64,000 nt of DNA from Nioella aestuarii (GCF_050896395.1 NZ_JBPBBA010000011.1:27700-91699); one strand, 5' to 3'; positions 7,190 to 16,281 are shown, counted from the stretch's first letter. Numbers and translations are program-made. Notes: generated from the letters alone by a model not told the origin.

Positions 7190-8329
7190 TTATTGGTGAT
7201 CGACGATTGCCAGATGTTGCGCCAGATCGGCGACAACGCCCATCCATTCGCGTACCAGCATCAAGTCTGACGGCGCGGCGGAAACACCGGCCCCGATGCG
7301 ACCCGCCAGAACCGCCTCAACTGCGAGCGACACCGGGACAGAGACCAGACGTGCCATTGCGGTTCCGTGATCGTCGCCCCAGGCATCCATCGCATAGGTC
7401 TTGTGCCAGACGGTCTGACCGTCCTGCTCTGCCTTGAGCGACACGCAGAGAACCACGCGGTCTGGCTCGCCCTCATCATAGGCGTTCTCGGTCCAGAACT
7501 GATCGGACATTTCCTTCAGCCGGGCATCCCCTTCGGGGTCCTGCAACGTCTCGATCTCACGGAAGACCGGGGTCCAGGCGTCCTTCCAGCCGTTCAATCG
7601 CAATGTGCCGCGCACGAAGGTGTCGACAGTCCAATCCGCGTCAAAGCCATATTCTGTCATGAAGGGCAGGGAGTCGCGATTGGGATAGACCTCGAAGCTT
7701 TCCGGCGTGGGAAGCGGGGCCTCGTAGCTGGAAATCGCGTCCCATGGGCGGGTCACGATCTTTTCGGCGCCTCCGGCCAATGACTTCGACGGCGACCGCA
7801 GCGCCTTCAGCACGCCAAGGGGCGACCAGCTGAACTTGTAGCGGAAGGGGTTGGGAATTTTAGGGATGCCGCCGCAATAGCTTATGAAGCTATGGGTGTT
7901 GGCCGGGTCAAACGCATCGGACGACCGGTAGTCAGCCACCAGCGCATGGGCCATCAGATGGTCGATGCCCGGGTCGAGACCCACCTCATTGACCAGTGCC
8001 AGCCCCGCCTCTTTCGCTTTCGCATCCAGCGCCCGCATCTCGGGCGCGATGTACGAGGAGGACACAAAATGCGCGCCCTTGGTAATGCACAGCTCGGCCA
8101 GCGGAACATGCCAGTCTCCGGGCAGCATCGACACGGCCACGTCGCCGGGTTGCAGTGCCGCGCCGATCGCGTCGAGGTCGAAGACCCGGATGTCCTTGGT
8201 CAAATCACCCACGGCCTCTTCGGCCTTGGCAATCGTCCGGTTCCACACCACAACGGGCTGGCCCGCTTCGATCAGCCTGCGCAGGCCAGGGATGGCCGAC
8301 AGGCCGGTTCCGCACCAATGGATCGTCAT
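7190..8329 (-). CDS. Saccharopine dehydrogenase/reductase, L-glutamate-forming type (LYS9-like)
   Basis: A 379-residue NAD(P)-binding enzyme interconverting saccharopine with glutamate and 2-aminoadipate-6-semialdehyde. The Rossmann start is MTIHWCGTGLSAIPGL; VNEVGLDPGIDHLMAH and GGIPKIPNPFRYKFSWSPLG are characteristic blocks of saccharopine reductases. The start was set at ATG 8329; an upstream in-frame ATG would add 27 residues reaching into the neighbouring gene. It follows the lysine-forming saccharopine dehydrogenase gene by 25 bases on the same strand. Together they would turn lysine plus 2-oxoglutarate into aminoadipate semialdehyde, as known for marine Rhodobacterales. Confidence 0.83.
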   Translation of the reverse strand: MTIHWCGTGLSAIPGLRRLIEAGQPVVVWNRTIAKAEEAVGDLTKDIRVFDLDAIGAALQPGDVAVSMLPGDWHVPLAELCITKGAHFVSSSYIAPEMRALDAKAKEAGLALVNEVGLDPGIDHLMAHALVADYRSSDAFDPANTHSFISYCGGIPKIPNPFRYKFSWSPLGVLKALRSPSKSLAGGAEKIVTRPWDAISSYEAPLPTPESFEVYPNRDSLPFMTEYGFDADWTVDTFVRGTLRLNGWKDAWTPVFREIETLQDPEGDARLKEMSDQFWTENAYDEGEPDRVVLCVSLKAEQDGQTVWHKTYAMDAWGDDHGTAMARLVSVPVSLAVEAVLAGRIGAGVSAAPSDLMLVREWMGVVADLAQHLAIVDHQ

Positions 8330-8354
8330 GTCACGGCTCTCCTTGTCTGGGCGC

Positions 8355-9398
8355 TCAGCCCACATGCTTGTCAAATTCGGCTTTTGCCCGCGCCCAGACC
8401 CCGCTTTCAATGTCGGTAAGCGTCAGCAGAGAGGGCAGAAGCTGCGCCGCGTAGTCCTGAGAGGATTCCACCGGCAGCATCGAGGGCAGGTTGTCGATGG
8501 CCATCACGTCCATCGGGGGCGTGTCGTGAACGCGCAGGACGGGCGCAGCCCACGTTGTTGCACGATCATAGACCGGAACCGGGTTGTAGTCGCTGTCAGG
8601 GTCGCAGGCGACGTCCCCGATGACAGTCAGGTTGCGCGGTTGCGCCAGCGCCTCGCGCGGGACGAAGACCGGCGTACCAGGGCGCGCGAGGATGCAGTTG
8701 AAGAAGATGTCATGGTCGAGGATCTCGGGGAACGGCCCGCCGCTGGCGGTTTCTGCGATATCCCATTTGGTGACACACATCCCCATGGCCTCGCACAGAT
8801 CGGCCGCACCGGTGCCGACACGGCCAAGCGCGCCGATCACCATGGCGCGGGGCGCGGTCAGACCGGCCATGCCCTCCGCCAGATCGGCCAATAGCGCATC
8901 CTTGCCGGGATAGGCCCCAACGGGTGGGCAGATGTCGCCAGATTGTTGCGCAATCCAAGCTTTCAGGGAAACCGCTGCGCCCGCGAACCCGGCCCAGTAG
9001 CCGAAGGCGGCGACGCGGCGGCCGTCCTCATTCACCAGGTATTCCAGATCGTATAGCGTGCCGCCCCCTGCCTTGAACCGATCCAGCAGCGCGCGGCCCG
9101 AAAACTGCCCCTTGAAGGCGTGACCGAACATGATGTGGCGATGCGGAAGGGGTGTGCCGTCCTCGGGCAGTTCTTTGAGACCAAAGATAATCGCGTCAGA
9201 GGGCGCGTCGGGCCAGCTGTTTTCCGGCGCGATCTCGGCCCCGGCTTCGGCATAACCTGTCAAGCCGGCCGCACGGACCGAGCTTTCCTCGACCGTCACC
9301 CGGATGCCTGCCGCGATCAGGGCGCGAACGCCCTCTGCCGTCACTCCGGCGCGTTCCTCGTTCGGGCGCTGTTCGGCGCGAACCCAAAGATGTGTCAT
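8355..9398 (-). CDS. Saccharopine dehydrogenase, NAD+, L-lysine-forming type (LYS1-like)
   Basis: A 347-residue enzyme that joins lysine and 2-oxoglutarate to saccharopine, or the reverse. The N-terminus THLWVRAEQRPNEERAGVT is the alanine dehydrogenase/PNT-like start of LYS1 enzymes; GHAFKGQ, YDLEYL and VIGALGRVGTGAADLC (dinucleotide site) follow in the expected order. The ATG at 9398 has GGAGG upstream on the minus strand. It sits between the histidine phosphatase gene (14-base gap) and the reductase gene. The catabolic direction is inferred because no other lysine-biosynthesis genes are nearby. Confidence 0.86.
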   Translation of the reverse strand: MTHLWVRAEQRPNEERAGVTAEGVRALIAAGIRVTVEESSVRAAGLTGYAEAGAEIAPENSWPDAPSDAIIFGLKELPEDGTPLPHRHIMFGHAFKGQFSGRALLDRFKAGGGTLYDLEYLVNEDGRRVAAFGYWAGFAGAAVSLKAWIAQQSGDICPPVGAYPGKDALLADLAEGMAGLTAPRAMVIGALGRVGTGAADLCEAMGMCVTKWDIAETASGGPFPEILDHDIFFNCILARPGTPVFVPREALAQPRNLTVIGDVACDPDSDYNPVPVYDRATTWAAPVLRVHDTPPMDVMAIDNLPSMLPVESSQDYAAQLLPSLLTLTDIESGVWARAKAEFDKHVG

Positions 9399-9412
9399 GT
9401 CGGCTCCTCCGG

Positions 9413-10072
9413 TCAAAGATGGGTGCGGGCAAACTGCCGTTCCGGGTGTTCCAGATGCGGCAGGGCGTTGAATTGCGTCAACGCCAGCGAGCCACGCAGC
9501 GGCAGCCAGCGGCTGAGCGAGGTATTCTCCACCGCCAGGCAGGCACGGGCATAGCCCATCATGTCCAGCCCAAGCGTGATTCGCATCGCCATGCCGATAA
9601 CCCCGCCGGACGTGACGACCATCACCCGGCCATCGCCAGCACCGACGTCTTCCAAAGCGTCGTGCACGCGGGTTTCGAACGCTTCGAAGGTTTCGGGTGT
9701 GTTGTCGATCTCTCCTGCCTGCCATGCGGAGAACAGGCGCGGCAGATGGTCGGTGAAATCCTCTCGGTCTTCGGGAATCGGCACGCCGTGCTGATCACGG
9801 TAGAGCGTGGCCAGTGTGAAAAACTCCATCTCGTTGAAGCGCTCGTCGATCTGCGGTTCGGCATGGCCTGCAAGCCCGATGGCCGCGGCCGTTTCGCGGT
9901 GCCGCCGTAACGTGCCTGACACCAGCCGCGGAAAATGTTCTCCGGTGCGCGCCAGATGCTCTCCCAACCACCGTGCCTGTTGAGTGCCAAGCTCGCTTAG
10001 CCGGTCATAGCTATCTTCATCGCGCGCTTCGGTATTGGCCTGACCGTGGCGCACGAGGGTGATGTAGGACAT
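9413..10072 (-). CDS. Histidine phosphatase family protein (phosphoglycerate-mutase-like)
   Basis: A 219-residue protein with the family signature LVRHGQ at residues 6-11, where His9 takes the phosphate, a SGTLRRHRETA block, and a late second histidine replaced by VTSGGVIG where many members read VTHGG. That substitution may affect catalysis, although SGG versions are found in this family. Substrate unknown. It opens the leftward three-gene unit with the two saccharopine genes. Confidence 0.85.
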   Translation of the reverse strand: MSYITLVRHGQANTEARDEDSYDRLSELGTQQARWLGEHLARTGEHFPRLVSGTLRRHRETAAAIGLAGHAEPQIDERFNEMEFFTLATLYRDQHGVPIPEDREDFTDHLPRLFSAWQAGEIDNTPETFEAFETRVHDALEDVGAGDGRVMVVTSGGVIGMAMRITLGLDMMGYARACLAVENTSLSRWLPLRGSLALTQFNALPHLEHPERQFARTHL

Positions 10073-10141
10073 AGGTTTTTCCTCGCGCAGTCTGACCCCC
10101 GCTTAGGACGTCACGGCGCGGGAGGAAAGGGGCGAAGCGTC

Positions 10142-10303
10142 TCAGAGCCCGATACTGGCGCGGATCGTGGGAAGAGCTCCGGCAGCAATCAAGCCAACGG
10201 CGGCCCCGATGCCAAGGCGGATCATCGGGCGACCAAGGTTCGGCCCGGCAAGGCCCAAAAGGCCACACACCACAGCGTAAAAGGCAAGCGTTACAGGGTC
10301 CAT
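10142..10303 (-). CDS. Small XapX-like membrane protein
   Basis: A 53-residue protein starting at ATG 10303 (MDPVTLAFYAVVCGLLGLAG) and ending at 10142. Two hydrophobic stretches, residues 5-20 and 30-46 (LGIGAAVGLIAAGALP), with NLGRPMIR between them, resemble the short XapX/DUF1427-type glycine-rich hairpin membrane proteins. It lies 69 bases upstream of the histidine phosphatase gene on the same strand and 37 bases from the divergent hydrolase. The reading frame is intact and amino-acid use is typical, but the family call is tentative. Confidence 0.6.
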   Translation of the reverse strand: MDPVTLAFYAVVCGLLGLAGPNLGRPMIRLGIGAAVGLIAAGALPTIRASIGL

Positions 10304-10340
10304 GACTGGACGATAGCACAAAACGGGCTAGGAATGGGAT

Positions 10341-11555
10341 ATGGCACAGGTATTTGACATCGATTCCACACGCTTTCTGGCCGACCTTCACCATCTCCGC
10401 AGTTTTGGCGCAGAGGGAACGGGTGTGGTGCGGCCCGCGTTTTCACCGGCGGATGTGGCCGCGCGAACATGGCTTTCTGCCCGTATGGAAGAAGCTGGTC
10501 TAACCCCTCATATGGATCCGGCCGGCAATCTCTTCGGACTGGTCGATGGCCCGTCGCTGCTGATCGGATCGCATTCCGATTCTCAGCCCGAGGGTGGCTG
10601 GCTCGATGGGGCGCTGGGTGTGATCATGGGGCTTGAGATAGCCCGCGCAGCGCGTGAGGCCGGCGGACCAGCCATTTCCTGTGTCAGCTTTCAGGATGAG
10701 GAAGGCCGTTACGGAGCTCTGACCGGCAGCGATATCTGGTCAGGCAGCACCACCTTGGCCGAGGCAGACACGTTCCGAGCTACCGATGGTCAAAGCTTTG
10801 CCGAGGCCCGCGCCACGGTTGCCCATATGGCAAGGCCCGATTTCGTGGACCCGGAACGGTTCACAGGATTCCTGGAATGCCATATCGAACAGGGCCCCGT
10901 TCTGGATCAGGTTGGTGAAGCGGTTGGGGTTGTGACTTCGATTGTTGGCCTCAGGCAATTGCAGGTCACTGTCAGAGGCAAGCAAAACCACGCGGGCACA
11001 ACGCCCATGGCGATACGAAGGGATGCGTTTCAGGGCGCGGTGCGGATCGCAACGCTGCTGAATGACCGGTTCCGCAACTTGGTGACGCCTCAGACCGTCT
11101 GGACCATCGGGCATATGCGGTTGTCACCGAATGCGTCGTCCATTGTTCCGGGCAAGGCGGTGTTCACAATTCAATGGCGTGATGGCGATGTCGAACGGCT
11201 GGACAGGATGGAACGGGTGATCGATTCCGTGCTGCTGGAGGTTGAGAACGGCACAGGGCTGAACATCACTGCTGATCGTCTGCGCAACGATCTGGTACCG
11301 GTGCCGATGGATGCCCGAATGCAAGAGGCGCTGTCGAGGGCAGCCGGTCAGATCGCACCTGGAAAGTGGCGGTCTATGCCTTCTGGCGCCTTGCACGATG
11401 CCTCCAACCTGTCGCGGATGATGCCTGTCGGGATGCTGTTCGTTCCGTCCATCGGCGGAATCAGCCATGATTTCGCGGAAGATACCGACGAGGCCGATCT
11501 TGTGACCGGCCTCAAGGTTCTGGCCCGCGCGGCGGGGGATCTCGCCCCGGGCTGA
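10341..11555 (+). CDS. M20-family Zn-dependent hydrolase (N-carbamoyl amino acid / ureide amidohydrolase type)
   Basis: A 404-residue metal-dependent amidase of the hydantoinase/carbamoylase group, which hydrolyses N-carbamoyl amino acids, allantoate or ureidoglycolate. Visible landmarks: GSHSDSQPEGGWLDGALG (metal ligands His and Asp), FQDEEGRYG, ECHIEQGPVLD, NHAGTTPM in the lid domain, and GISHDFAEDT near the end. Length is typical (about 410). The substrate is unclear because no hydantoinase or purine genes are adjacent. The ATG at 10341 follows GGAATGGGAT, a weak ribosome site. Confidence 0.87.
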   Translation: MAQVFDIDSTRFLADLHHLRSFGAEGTGVVRPAFSPADVAARTWLSARMEEAGLTPHMDPAGNLFGLVDGPSLLIGSHSDSQPEGGWLDGALGVIMGLEIARAAREAGGPAISCVSFQDEEGRYGALTGSDIWSGSTTLAEADTFRATDGQSFAEARATVAHMARPDFVDPERFTGFLECHIEQGPVLDQVGEAVGVVTSIVGLRQLQVTVRGKQNHAGTTPMAIRRDAFQGAVRIATLLNDRFRNLVTPQTVWTIGHMRLSPNASSIVPGKAVFTIQWRDGDVERLDRMERVIDSVLLEVENGTGLNITADRLRNDLVPVPMDARMQEALSRAAGQIAPGKWRSMPSGALHDASNLSRMMPVGMLFVPSIGGISHDFAEDTDEADLVTGLKVLARAAGDLAPG

Positions 11556-11581
11556 ACGCTTCGCGCCGGGGCCGATCCCTA

Positions 11582-11863
11582 TCACCCAATCAGCAGAATT
11601 TCCGAGTCTCCCGCAGCATTCCGCTTTGCGTGGATCGGTGCAAGATCGGGGTCGTTGATCCAGCCAAGCGCCGCATCCCGATCCGGGAATGACAGCAGCG
11701 CCATCATGTTCGGTGCAGGGCCGTCGCCCTCCAAAAGCGTCGGGTTTGGTGAGGCCGTGACAACTGCGCCGCCGTGGCGGGACAAGGCATCGGCGGCCTG
11801 AGCGCGGTAGGCGGCCAGCATCTCGGGATCTGTGACAGTCATTTTGGCAATCGCGTGAATCAT
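11582..11863 (-). CDS. DUF1330-type protein
   Basis: A 93-residue dimeric alpha/beta-barrel-type protein. KMTVTDPEMLAAYRAQA, EGDGPAPNMMALLSFPD and DPDLAPIHAKRNAAG follow the DUF1330 layout, in which a conserved Arg/Tyr lies near the end of the barrel. Function is unknown; relatives bind small hydrophobic ligands. ATG 11863 was chosen over an upstream in-frame start at 11896. It is divergent from a LysR regulator 99 bases away, the usual arrangement for a LysR target. Confidence 0.78.
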   Translation of the reverse strand: MIHAIAKMTVTDPEMLAAYRAQAADALSRHGGAVVTASPNPTLLEGDGPAPNMMALLSFPDRDAALGWINDPDLAPIHAKRNAAGDSEILLIG

Positions 11864-11945
11864 GTTCGCTTTCCTGTGTTGCGTTGATGGACACAAGATG
11901 GACTGTCCCTAACCAAGCGAAAACGCGTGATTTATCCTACACAAT

Positions 11946-11959
11946 ATGCGAATACGCAT
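11946..11959. promoter_or_regulatory. Palindrome next to the LysR gene start
   Basis: ATGCG (11946-11950) and CGCAT (11955-11959) flank AATA. It lies 3 bases before the LysR start codon and 83 bases from the divergent DUF1330 gene. Size and position suit a LysR autoregulatory half of a T-N11-A type site, but such a site would overlap the ribosome binding region. Confidence 0.35.
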
Positions 11960-11961
11960 GT

Positions 11962-12831
11962 ATGGTGAATTGGGACGATCTGCGCACCGTGCTGGCCCTT
12001 GTCCGGCATCGCACCCTTGCCGGGGCGGGGACGGCGCTTGGCCTGAACTACACCACTGTGGCGCGGCGGATCAGCCGGGCTGAGGAGGCACTTGGCACAG
12101 TGCTGTTTGATAGGCTGGCCGATGGCTATGTTCCGACCGAGGCAGCGTTGGCCGTGGCGCGCAATGCCGAACGGATGGAACTGGCCGAGTTTGACCTGAC
12201 CCGAGAGGTTGCAGCGCGCGATGAAACACTTGCTGGTCAGTTGGTGATCACCGCCCCGCAATTGCTGATCGGTCCCTATCTCGCCCCGATCATGGCGCAG
12301 TTTTCACAAGCGCATCCCGAGGTGGAACTGGTCGTCCGCGCCACGAATGAACTGCTGGACCTGACCCGACGCGAGGCCGACCTCGCGATCCGCATCAGCC
12401 GCGATCCAGGTGATGACCTGATGGGGTTGCGGCTTGCGGAACAGCAGACCGCCAGCTTCGCCTCACCCGATCTGGCCGCACAGATTGCAGAAGCCCCCCA
12501 GATGCAGATTCCATGGGTCAGTTTCGTGTCCATGACAACGCCACCAAAGGTGTCACTGGAAGCCTACCCCAATGCCTATATCCGCATGAAGTTCGATGAT
12601 GTGGTGCCAGTGATCGGTGCCGCACGAGAGGGGCTTGGCGTCGCACGGTTGCCCATGTTCATCGGACGCAGAGAGCCGGGTCTGGTGCAGGTTCCCCTCC
12701 TGCCGCCGCAGCCTTATGCCGATATTTGGCTTGTCGGGCACAAGGATGTATGGCGGGCGGCCAAGCCCCGCGCGTTCCGGGACATGCTGGTCCCCTATTT
12801 CAGGGCAAGGCGCGGGGATTTCGTGGCCTAG
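11962..12831 (+). CDS. LysR-family transcriptional regulator
   Basis: A 289-residue regulator. The N-terminal winged helix is clear (WDDLRTVLALVRHRTLAGAG ... YTTVARRISRAEEALG), followed by the effector-binding domain with ADLAIRISR and GLGVARLPMF. I chose ATG 11962 (MVNWDDLR) because it abuts the DNA-binding domain; upstream in-frame starts add an unlikely extension through the promoter. It probably controls the divergent DUF1330 gene and itself. Effector unknown. Confidence 0.88.
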   Translation: MVNWDDLRTVLALVRHRTLAGAGTALGLNYTTVARRISRAEEALGTVLFDRLADGYVPTEAALAVARNAERMELAEFDLTREVAARDETLAGQLVITAPQLLIGPYLAPIMAQFSQAHPEVELVVRATNELLDLTRREADLAIRISRDPGDDLMGLRLAEQQTASFASPDLAAQIAEAPQMQIPWVSFVSMTTPPKVSLEAYPNAYIRMKFDDVVPVIGAAREGLGVARLPMFIGRREPGLVQVPLLPPQPYADIWLVGHKDVWRAAKPRAFRDMLVPYFRARRGDFVA

Positions 12832-12936
12832 CAGAACCGCCTTGTCTTTGGCTGTTCCTTTGAGCACGCTGATTATCCCTTGATTTATGGATGCCATACG
12901 GCATTTCTACGCCGGTTATTAACCAAAGGACAAATC

Positions 12937-13644
12937 ATGAAGCCTACCCCCCTGATCGCCGCTTTCATCGGTGCTCTCAGCATGACGCAAGCAGCGCAGG
13001 CCGACATATTTTCGCAAACCTCCACCTTTTCCGGTGACCTTTGCGCCACCGATGTGGATGGCGCGGGGGACTATGACGACTGCGCGACCATCGCGGGGAA
13101 TACCGGGGTGCGCGGAGTTTATGACTTCGTTCTGACCGGCCTGAATCCTGATGCACAAGGCGACGTGACGATCCGGCTGACATCGCCGGATGCGGATCTC
13201 TTTGCCGATCCCGGTGCGAACAACCCGAATGAAAGGTTTCGTCTTCTGATCGAGGGGGCGAATTTCGGGCTTCTGTTCGACGGTTCTGAAGCAGATGAGG
13301 CGCGGGTCAATGCCAGTCTGGCGGCCAGCGTGCAGCAGAATATCATCGGTGCCACCGGCTCTGCATCTGCCCTCGATCTTAGCTTTGACCTGCCACGCAC
13401 CGCTATTGCGCCCTTCCTTCAGGATGGAGAACTGATTGTCCGGCTCGATTTCCGGGAAGACGGCAATATCAACCGCTTCGCCGACCCCACAGTGACCGTA
13501 AGCTATGAAGTGCCCGATGCCATGCCCGCGCCGGAATTGGCCGGATTGGCGGCAGAGGTCGCACAGCTAAGAGCGGTGGTGGAGCGGCAGACACAGGTCA
13601 TCGAAGATCTGACGCGCGCGATTGAGGCATTGCAGAGCCGCTAA
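12937..13644 (+). CDS. Secreted protein of unknown function with C-terminal coiled coil
   Basis: A 235-residue protein with a Sec signal peptide (KPTPLIAAFIGALSMTQAAQA, cut before DIFSQ). The mature part has two cysteines early (DLCATDVDG, YDDCATI) that may pair, and beta-rich sequence like cell-surface or extracellular domains (VRGVYDFVLTGL, GDVTIRLTSPDADLF). The last 45 residues (LAAEVAQLRAVVERQTQVI ...) form a heptad coiled coil, suggesting oligomerisation. No family recognised. ATG 12937 follows AAAGGACAA. It is convergent to the response-regulator gene, with 10 bases between the stops. Confidence 0.65.
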   Translation: MKPTPLIAAFIGALSMTQAAQADIFSQTSTFSGDLCATDVDGAGDYDDCATIAGNTGVRGVYDFVLTGLNPDAQGDVTIRLTSPDADLFADPGANNPNERFRLLIEGANFGLLFDGSEADEARVNASLAASVQQNIIGATGSASALDLSFDLPRTAIAPFLQDGELIVRLDFREDGNINRFADPTVTVSYEVPDAMPAPELAGLAAEVAQLRAVVERQTQVIEDLTRAIEALQSR

Positions 13645-13654
13645 CGGGCGCCGT

Positions 13655-14356
13655 TCAATCCCACTTCACATCGCCAAGGAAGATATAGCCCGCGCCATAG
13701 ATCGTCTTGATCAGGCGTGGGTTCTTTGGGTCTTCCTTCAACTTGGTGCGCAAGCGGGAAATGCGGACATCCATGGCCCTGTCAAAGCTTTCACCTGCTG
13801 CACCGCCCAAAGCCTCTTGCATCTGCTGGCGGCTGATCAGGCGCTTGGGGCTGTCAAGGAAGAGGCGCAGAACCTCGCCCTCCGCATGGGAAAAGCTAAC
13901 CTCCTCACCGGCTTCGTCTTCCATCACGTAGCGATCGAAATAGGCTGTCCATCCTTCGAAACGGGCGATGTCTGACTGGGCCGGGCGGCTGCGCGTGTCG
14001 CGCAGGCGGGCGCGGACACGAGCCACGACCTCGGCGGGATCGAAGGGTTTGATGATGTAATCATCGGCCCCCAGTTCCAGCCCGGTCACACGGTCCTGCA
14101 CCTGCGCACGGCCCGAGATGATGATGATCGACGCACCCGATTCAAGCGCCAGCCGGTGCACAACGGCCAAGCCATCGCGATCCGGCAATCCAAGATCGAC
14201 AAGGCACACATCCGGCGTTGTCTTGCGCAAAGCCGCCTCGAACTCGGTCGCGCGTGAATAGGCTGCTGTGCGGAACCCGGCCTCGGTCAATGCCTCCGAG
14301 AGCATCAGCCGGATTTGGGGTTCGTCATCCAGAATGGTGACCAGCGGTTCGCTCAT
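13655..14356 (-). CDS. OmpR-family response regulator
   Basis: A 233-residue two-component regulator. The receiver domain has the acidic pair DDE at residues 10-12, the phospho-acceptor Asp in CLVDLGLPDRDG, Ser in IIISGRAQ, and Lys in YIIKPFDP. The C-terminal winged helix has VLRLFLDSPKRLISRQQM and DVRISRLRTKL ... IKTIYGAGYIF. Its ATG overlaps the stop of the histidine-kinase gene by four bases, so the two are translationally coupled. It probably binds the direct repeat at 16350-16367 in front of the divergent acyl-CoA synthetase operon. Confidence 0.93.
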   Translation of the reverse strand: MSEPLVTILDDEPQIRLMLSEALTEAGFRTAAYSRATEFEAALRKTTPDVCLVDLGLPDRDGLAVVHRLALESGASIIIISGRAQVQDRVTGLELGADDYIIKPFDPAEVVARVRARLRDTRSRPAQSDIARFEGWTAYFDRYVMEDEAGEEVSFSHAEGEVLRLFLDSPKRLISRQQMQEALGGAAGESFDRAMDVRISRLRTKLKEDPKNPRLIKTIYGAGYIFLGDVKWD

Positions 14357-16281
14357 GCCTCATCCTCCTGCGCCAGTATGGCGTGAAGCTGACCGCTGTC
14401 GAAGGGTTTCGACAGAACGGGCCAGCACGCCGCACCCCGTTGCCGCAGCGGATGCGCGTCGGGCAGCGACGTCATAAGGGCCAGCTTCAGGTCAGGTCGC
14501 CGCCGCGCAAGGCGGGCCAGCAGGTCGACCCCGGTTGTGTGGCCCGACAGCTTGATATCTGACAGAACCATATTGATGGCGGGCAAATCGGCCAGCGTGT
14601 CAGCTTCGGCAAAACTGGCGGCCTCGATCACCTGATGGCCCATGTCGGTCAGCATCTCGCGCACGGACACGCGCAGGTCGGGCATATCCTCGACAAGCAG
14701 GATCAGCATTGGTGTCGCTTCTGACAGGGGGACAGCGCGGAAGGGCAGCCGATACGTGACACGCGCGCCCTCTCGGTGATTTTCCAGCCGCACATTGCCG
14801 CCAGAGAGCTTGGCGAAGTCAAAGACCATCGACAGGCCAAGCCCGGATCCTGCCTGACCCTTGGTGGTAAAGAACGGGTCGAGTGCGAATTCCAGCGCCT
14901 CCTTCGAAAAGCCGGGCCCGGTGTCTTCTACCACGATGTCCAGCCAGGTATCTCGCACCTTCTGGGCGCGAATACGGATCTCGCCCCCCTCCGGGCCAAT
15001 CGCATCGCGGGCGTTGAGCACAAGGTTGAGCAAGCTGTCCTGCAAAGATCCCTCATCCAGCAACAGCAACGGATCCGGCACGTTCTGGGTGATGGACAGG
15101 CGGATATTGTCCGACAAAGGGGCGCGGGCCAAAGCCTCGAAGGTCTCGAAGAAGCGGCGCATATCGACCGGGGCCGGATGCAGTTCACGCGGGCCGGAAA
15201 TACGCGCGATCCGGTCCAGCAGAGTTCCGCCGCGGCGGGCGGCAGCGGTGGTGGCGCTGGTCAGTTCCTGCGCCGCGTCTGGTAGGTCCATTCTGGCCAG
15301 ACGGCTCTGCAATCCGAGAATGATGGTCAGCAGATTGGAAAAGTCATGCGCCATTCCACTGGTCAGCTGTGCGGCCAGTTCGCGTTTGTTGGTCTGGATC
15401 AGGACCGCGCGGGCCTGCGTTTCCTCGGTCACGTCGGTGGACAGCAGGTAAACGCCGTTGATTGGCCCGTTTTCTCCCACCCGGTCGGGGGTAAAGGCGG
15501 TGCGGATGCGGCGGCCTGAATCCTCATCGGTGAATTCAAGGACGCTCGAGTCCCCCTGCATGGCCCGGTCCAGATGCGGCCGCAGGCGACGAGATGTCTT
15601 GATCCCAAGCGCCTCGTCAAAGGGCAGGCCCACAATCTCATTCGATCGTCCCGGCAAGACCGAAGACAGGCGGCGATTGGTAAAGGTGTAGACGCCATCG
15701 GTATCCACATGGCCGATATGGGCCGGTGTCATTTCCGTGGTCAGGCGGGTGCGCGCCTCCATTTCGGCCAATCCGCGCTTGGCCTCTTCCAACTGGGCGA
15801 TGGTGGCGGCGAGCTGGCGGTTGGTGCGGGCCAGTTCCTCGGCATGGGTCAGAAGCTGATCGGACAACTCTTCTGATCGCGCGCGCAGAAGGGACTCCTG
15901 GCTCTTTATGCTGGTAATGTCGGTATAGACCGTGACCCACCCGCCCTCTGGCAGCGGGCTTCCCTCGACGCTGATCATCCGCCCATTGGATCTGCGGCGT
16001 TCCATATAATGTGGCTCGAACGCGCGCGCTTGCTCCACGCGGCCGGTCACAAACGCTTCGGGGTCGTCCACCTCGCCATATTCGCCGCGCTCTACCAGAA
16101 AACGGATTGTATCGCGAAATGTCGCACCGGGGGTGACCAGTGCTTCTGGCAGGTCGAACATGGTCTGGAAGGGACGGTTGCATACGGCGAGTTTCAGGTC
16201 GCGGTCATAGATCGTGAGAGCCTGTTGAATAAGGTTCAACCCGGCGCGCGTCATATGCGCAGTGGCGTCTGATCTTGCCAT
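14353..16281 (-). CDS. Hybrid sensor histidine kinase (PAS_7, PAS, HisKA, HATPase, receiver)
   Basis: A 642-residue soluble sensor. Order: PAS_7-type domain (residues about 10-125, LNLIQQALTIYDRDLKL), a coiled linker (SEELSDQLLTHAEELARTN), a second PAS (about 190-310), HisKA with phospho-His near 311 in GMAHDFSNLL, HATPase with LNLVLNARDAIG, DTGPGF and GSGLGLSMV, then a receiver with Asp near 573 in VLSDIKLSG. No transmembrane segment is seen, so the signal is cytoplasmic. The arrangement is that of the NahK/ErcS'-type kinases that often flank alcohol or fatty-acid utilisation genes. ATG 16281 has AAGGAGC upstream; an earlier in-frame start at 16332 was rejected. Confidence 0.9.
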   Translation of the reverse strand: MARSDATAHMTRAGLNLIQQALTIYDRDLKLAVCNRPFQTMFDLPEALVTPGATFRDTIRFLVERGEYGEVDDPEAFVTGRVEQARAFEPHYMERRRSNGRMISVEGSPLPEGGWVTVYTDITSIKSQESLLRARSEELSDQLLTHAEELARTNRQLAATIAQLEEAKRGLAEMEARTRLTTEMTPAHIGHVDTDGVYTFTNRRLSSVLPGRSNEIVGLPFDEALGIKTSRRLRPHLDRAMQGDSSVLEFTDEDSGRRIRTAFTPDRVGENGPINGVYLLSTDVTEETQARAVLIQTNKRELAAQLTSGMAHDFSNLLTIILGLQSRLARMDLPDAAQELTSATTAAARRGGTLLDRIARISGPRELHPAPVDMRRFFETFEALARAPLSDNIRLSITQNVPDPLLLLDEGSLQDSLLNLVLNARDAIGPEGGEIRIRAQKVRDTWLDIVVEDTGPGFSKEALEFALDPFFTTKGQAGSGLGLSMVFDFAKLSGGNVRLENHREGARVTYRLPFRAVPLSEATPMLILLVEDMPDLRVSVREMLTDMGHQVIEAASFAEADTLADLPAINMVLSDIKLSGHTTGVDLLARLARRRPDLKLALMTSLPDAHPLRQRGAACWPVLSKPFDSGQLHAILAQEDEA

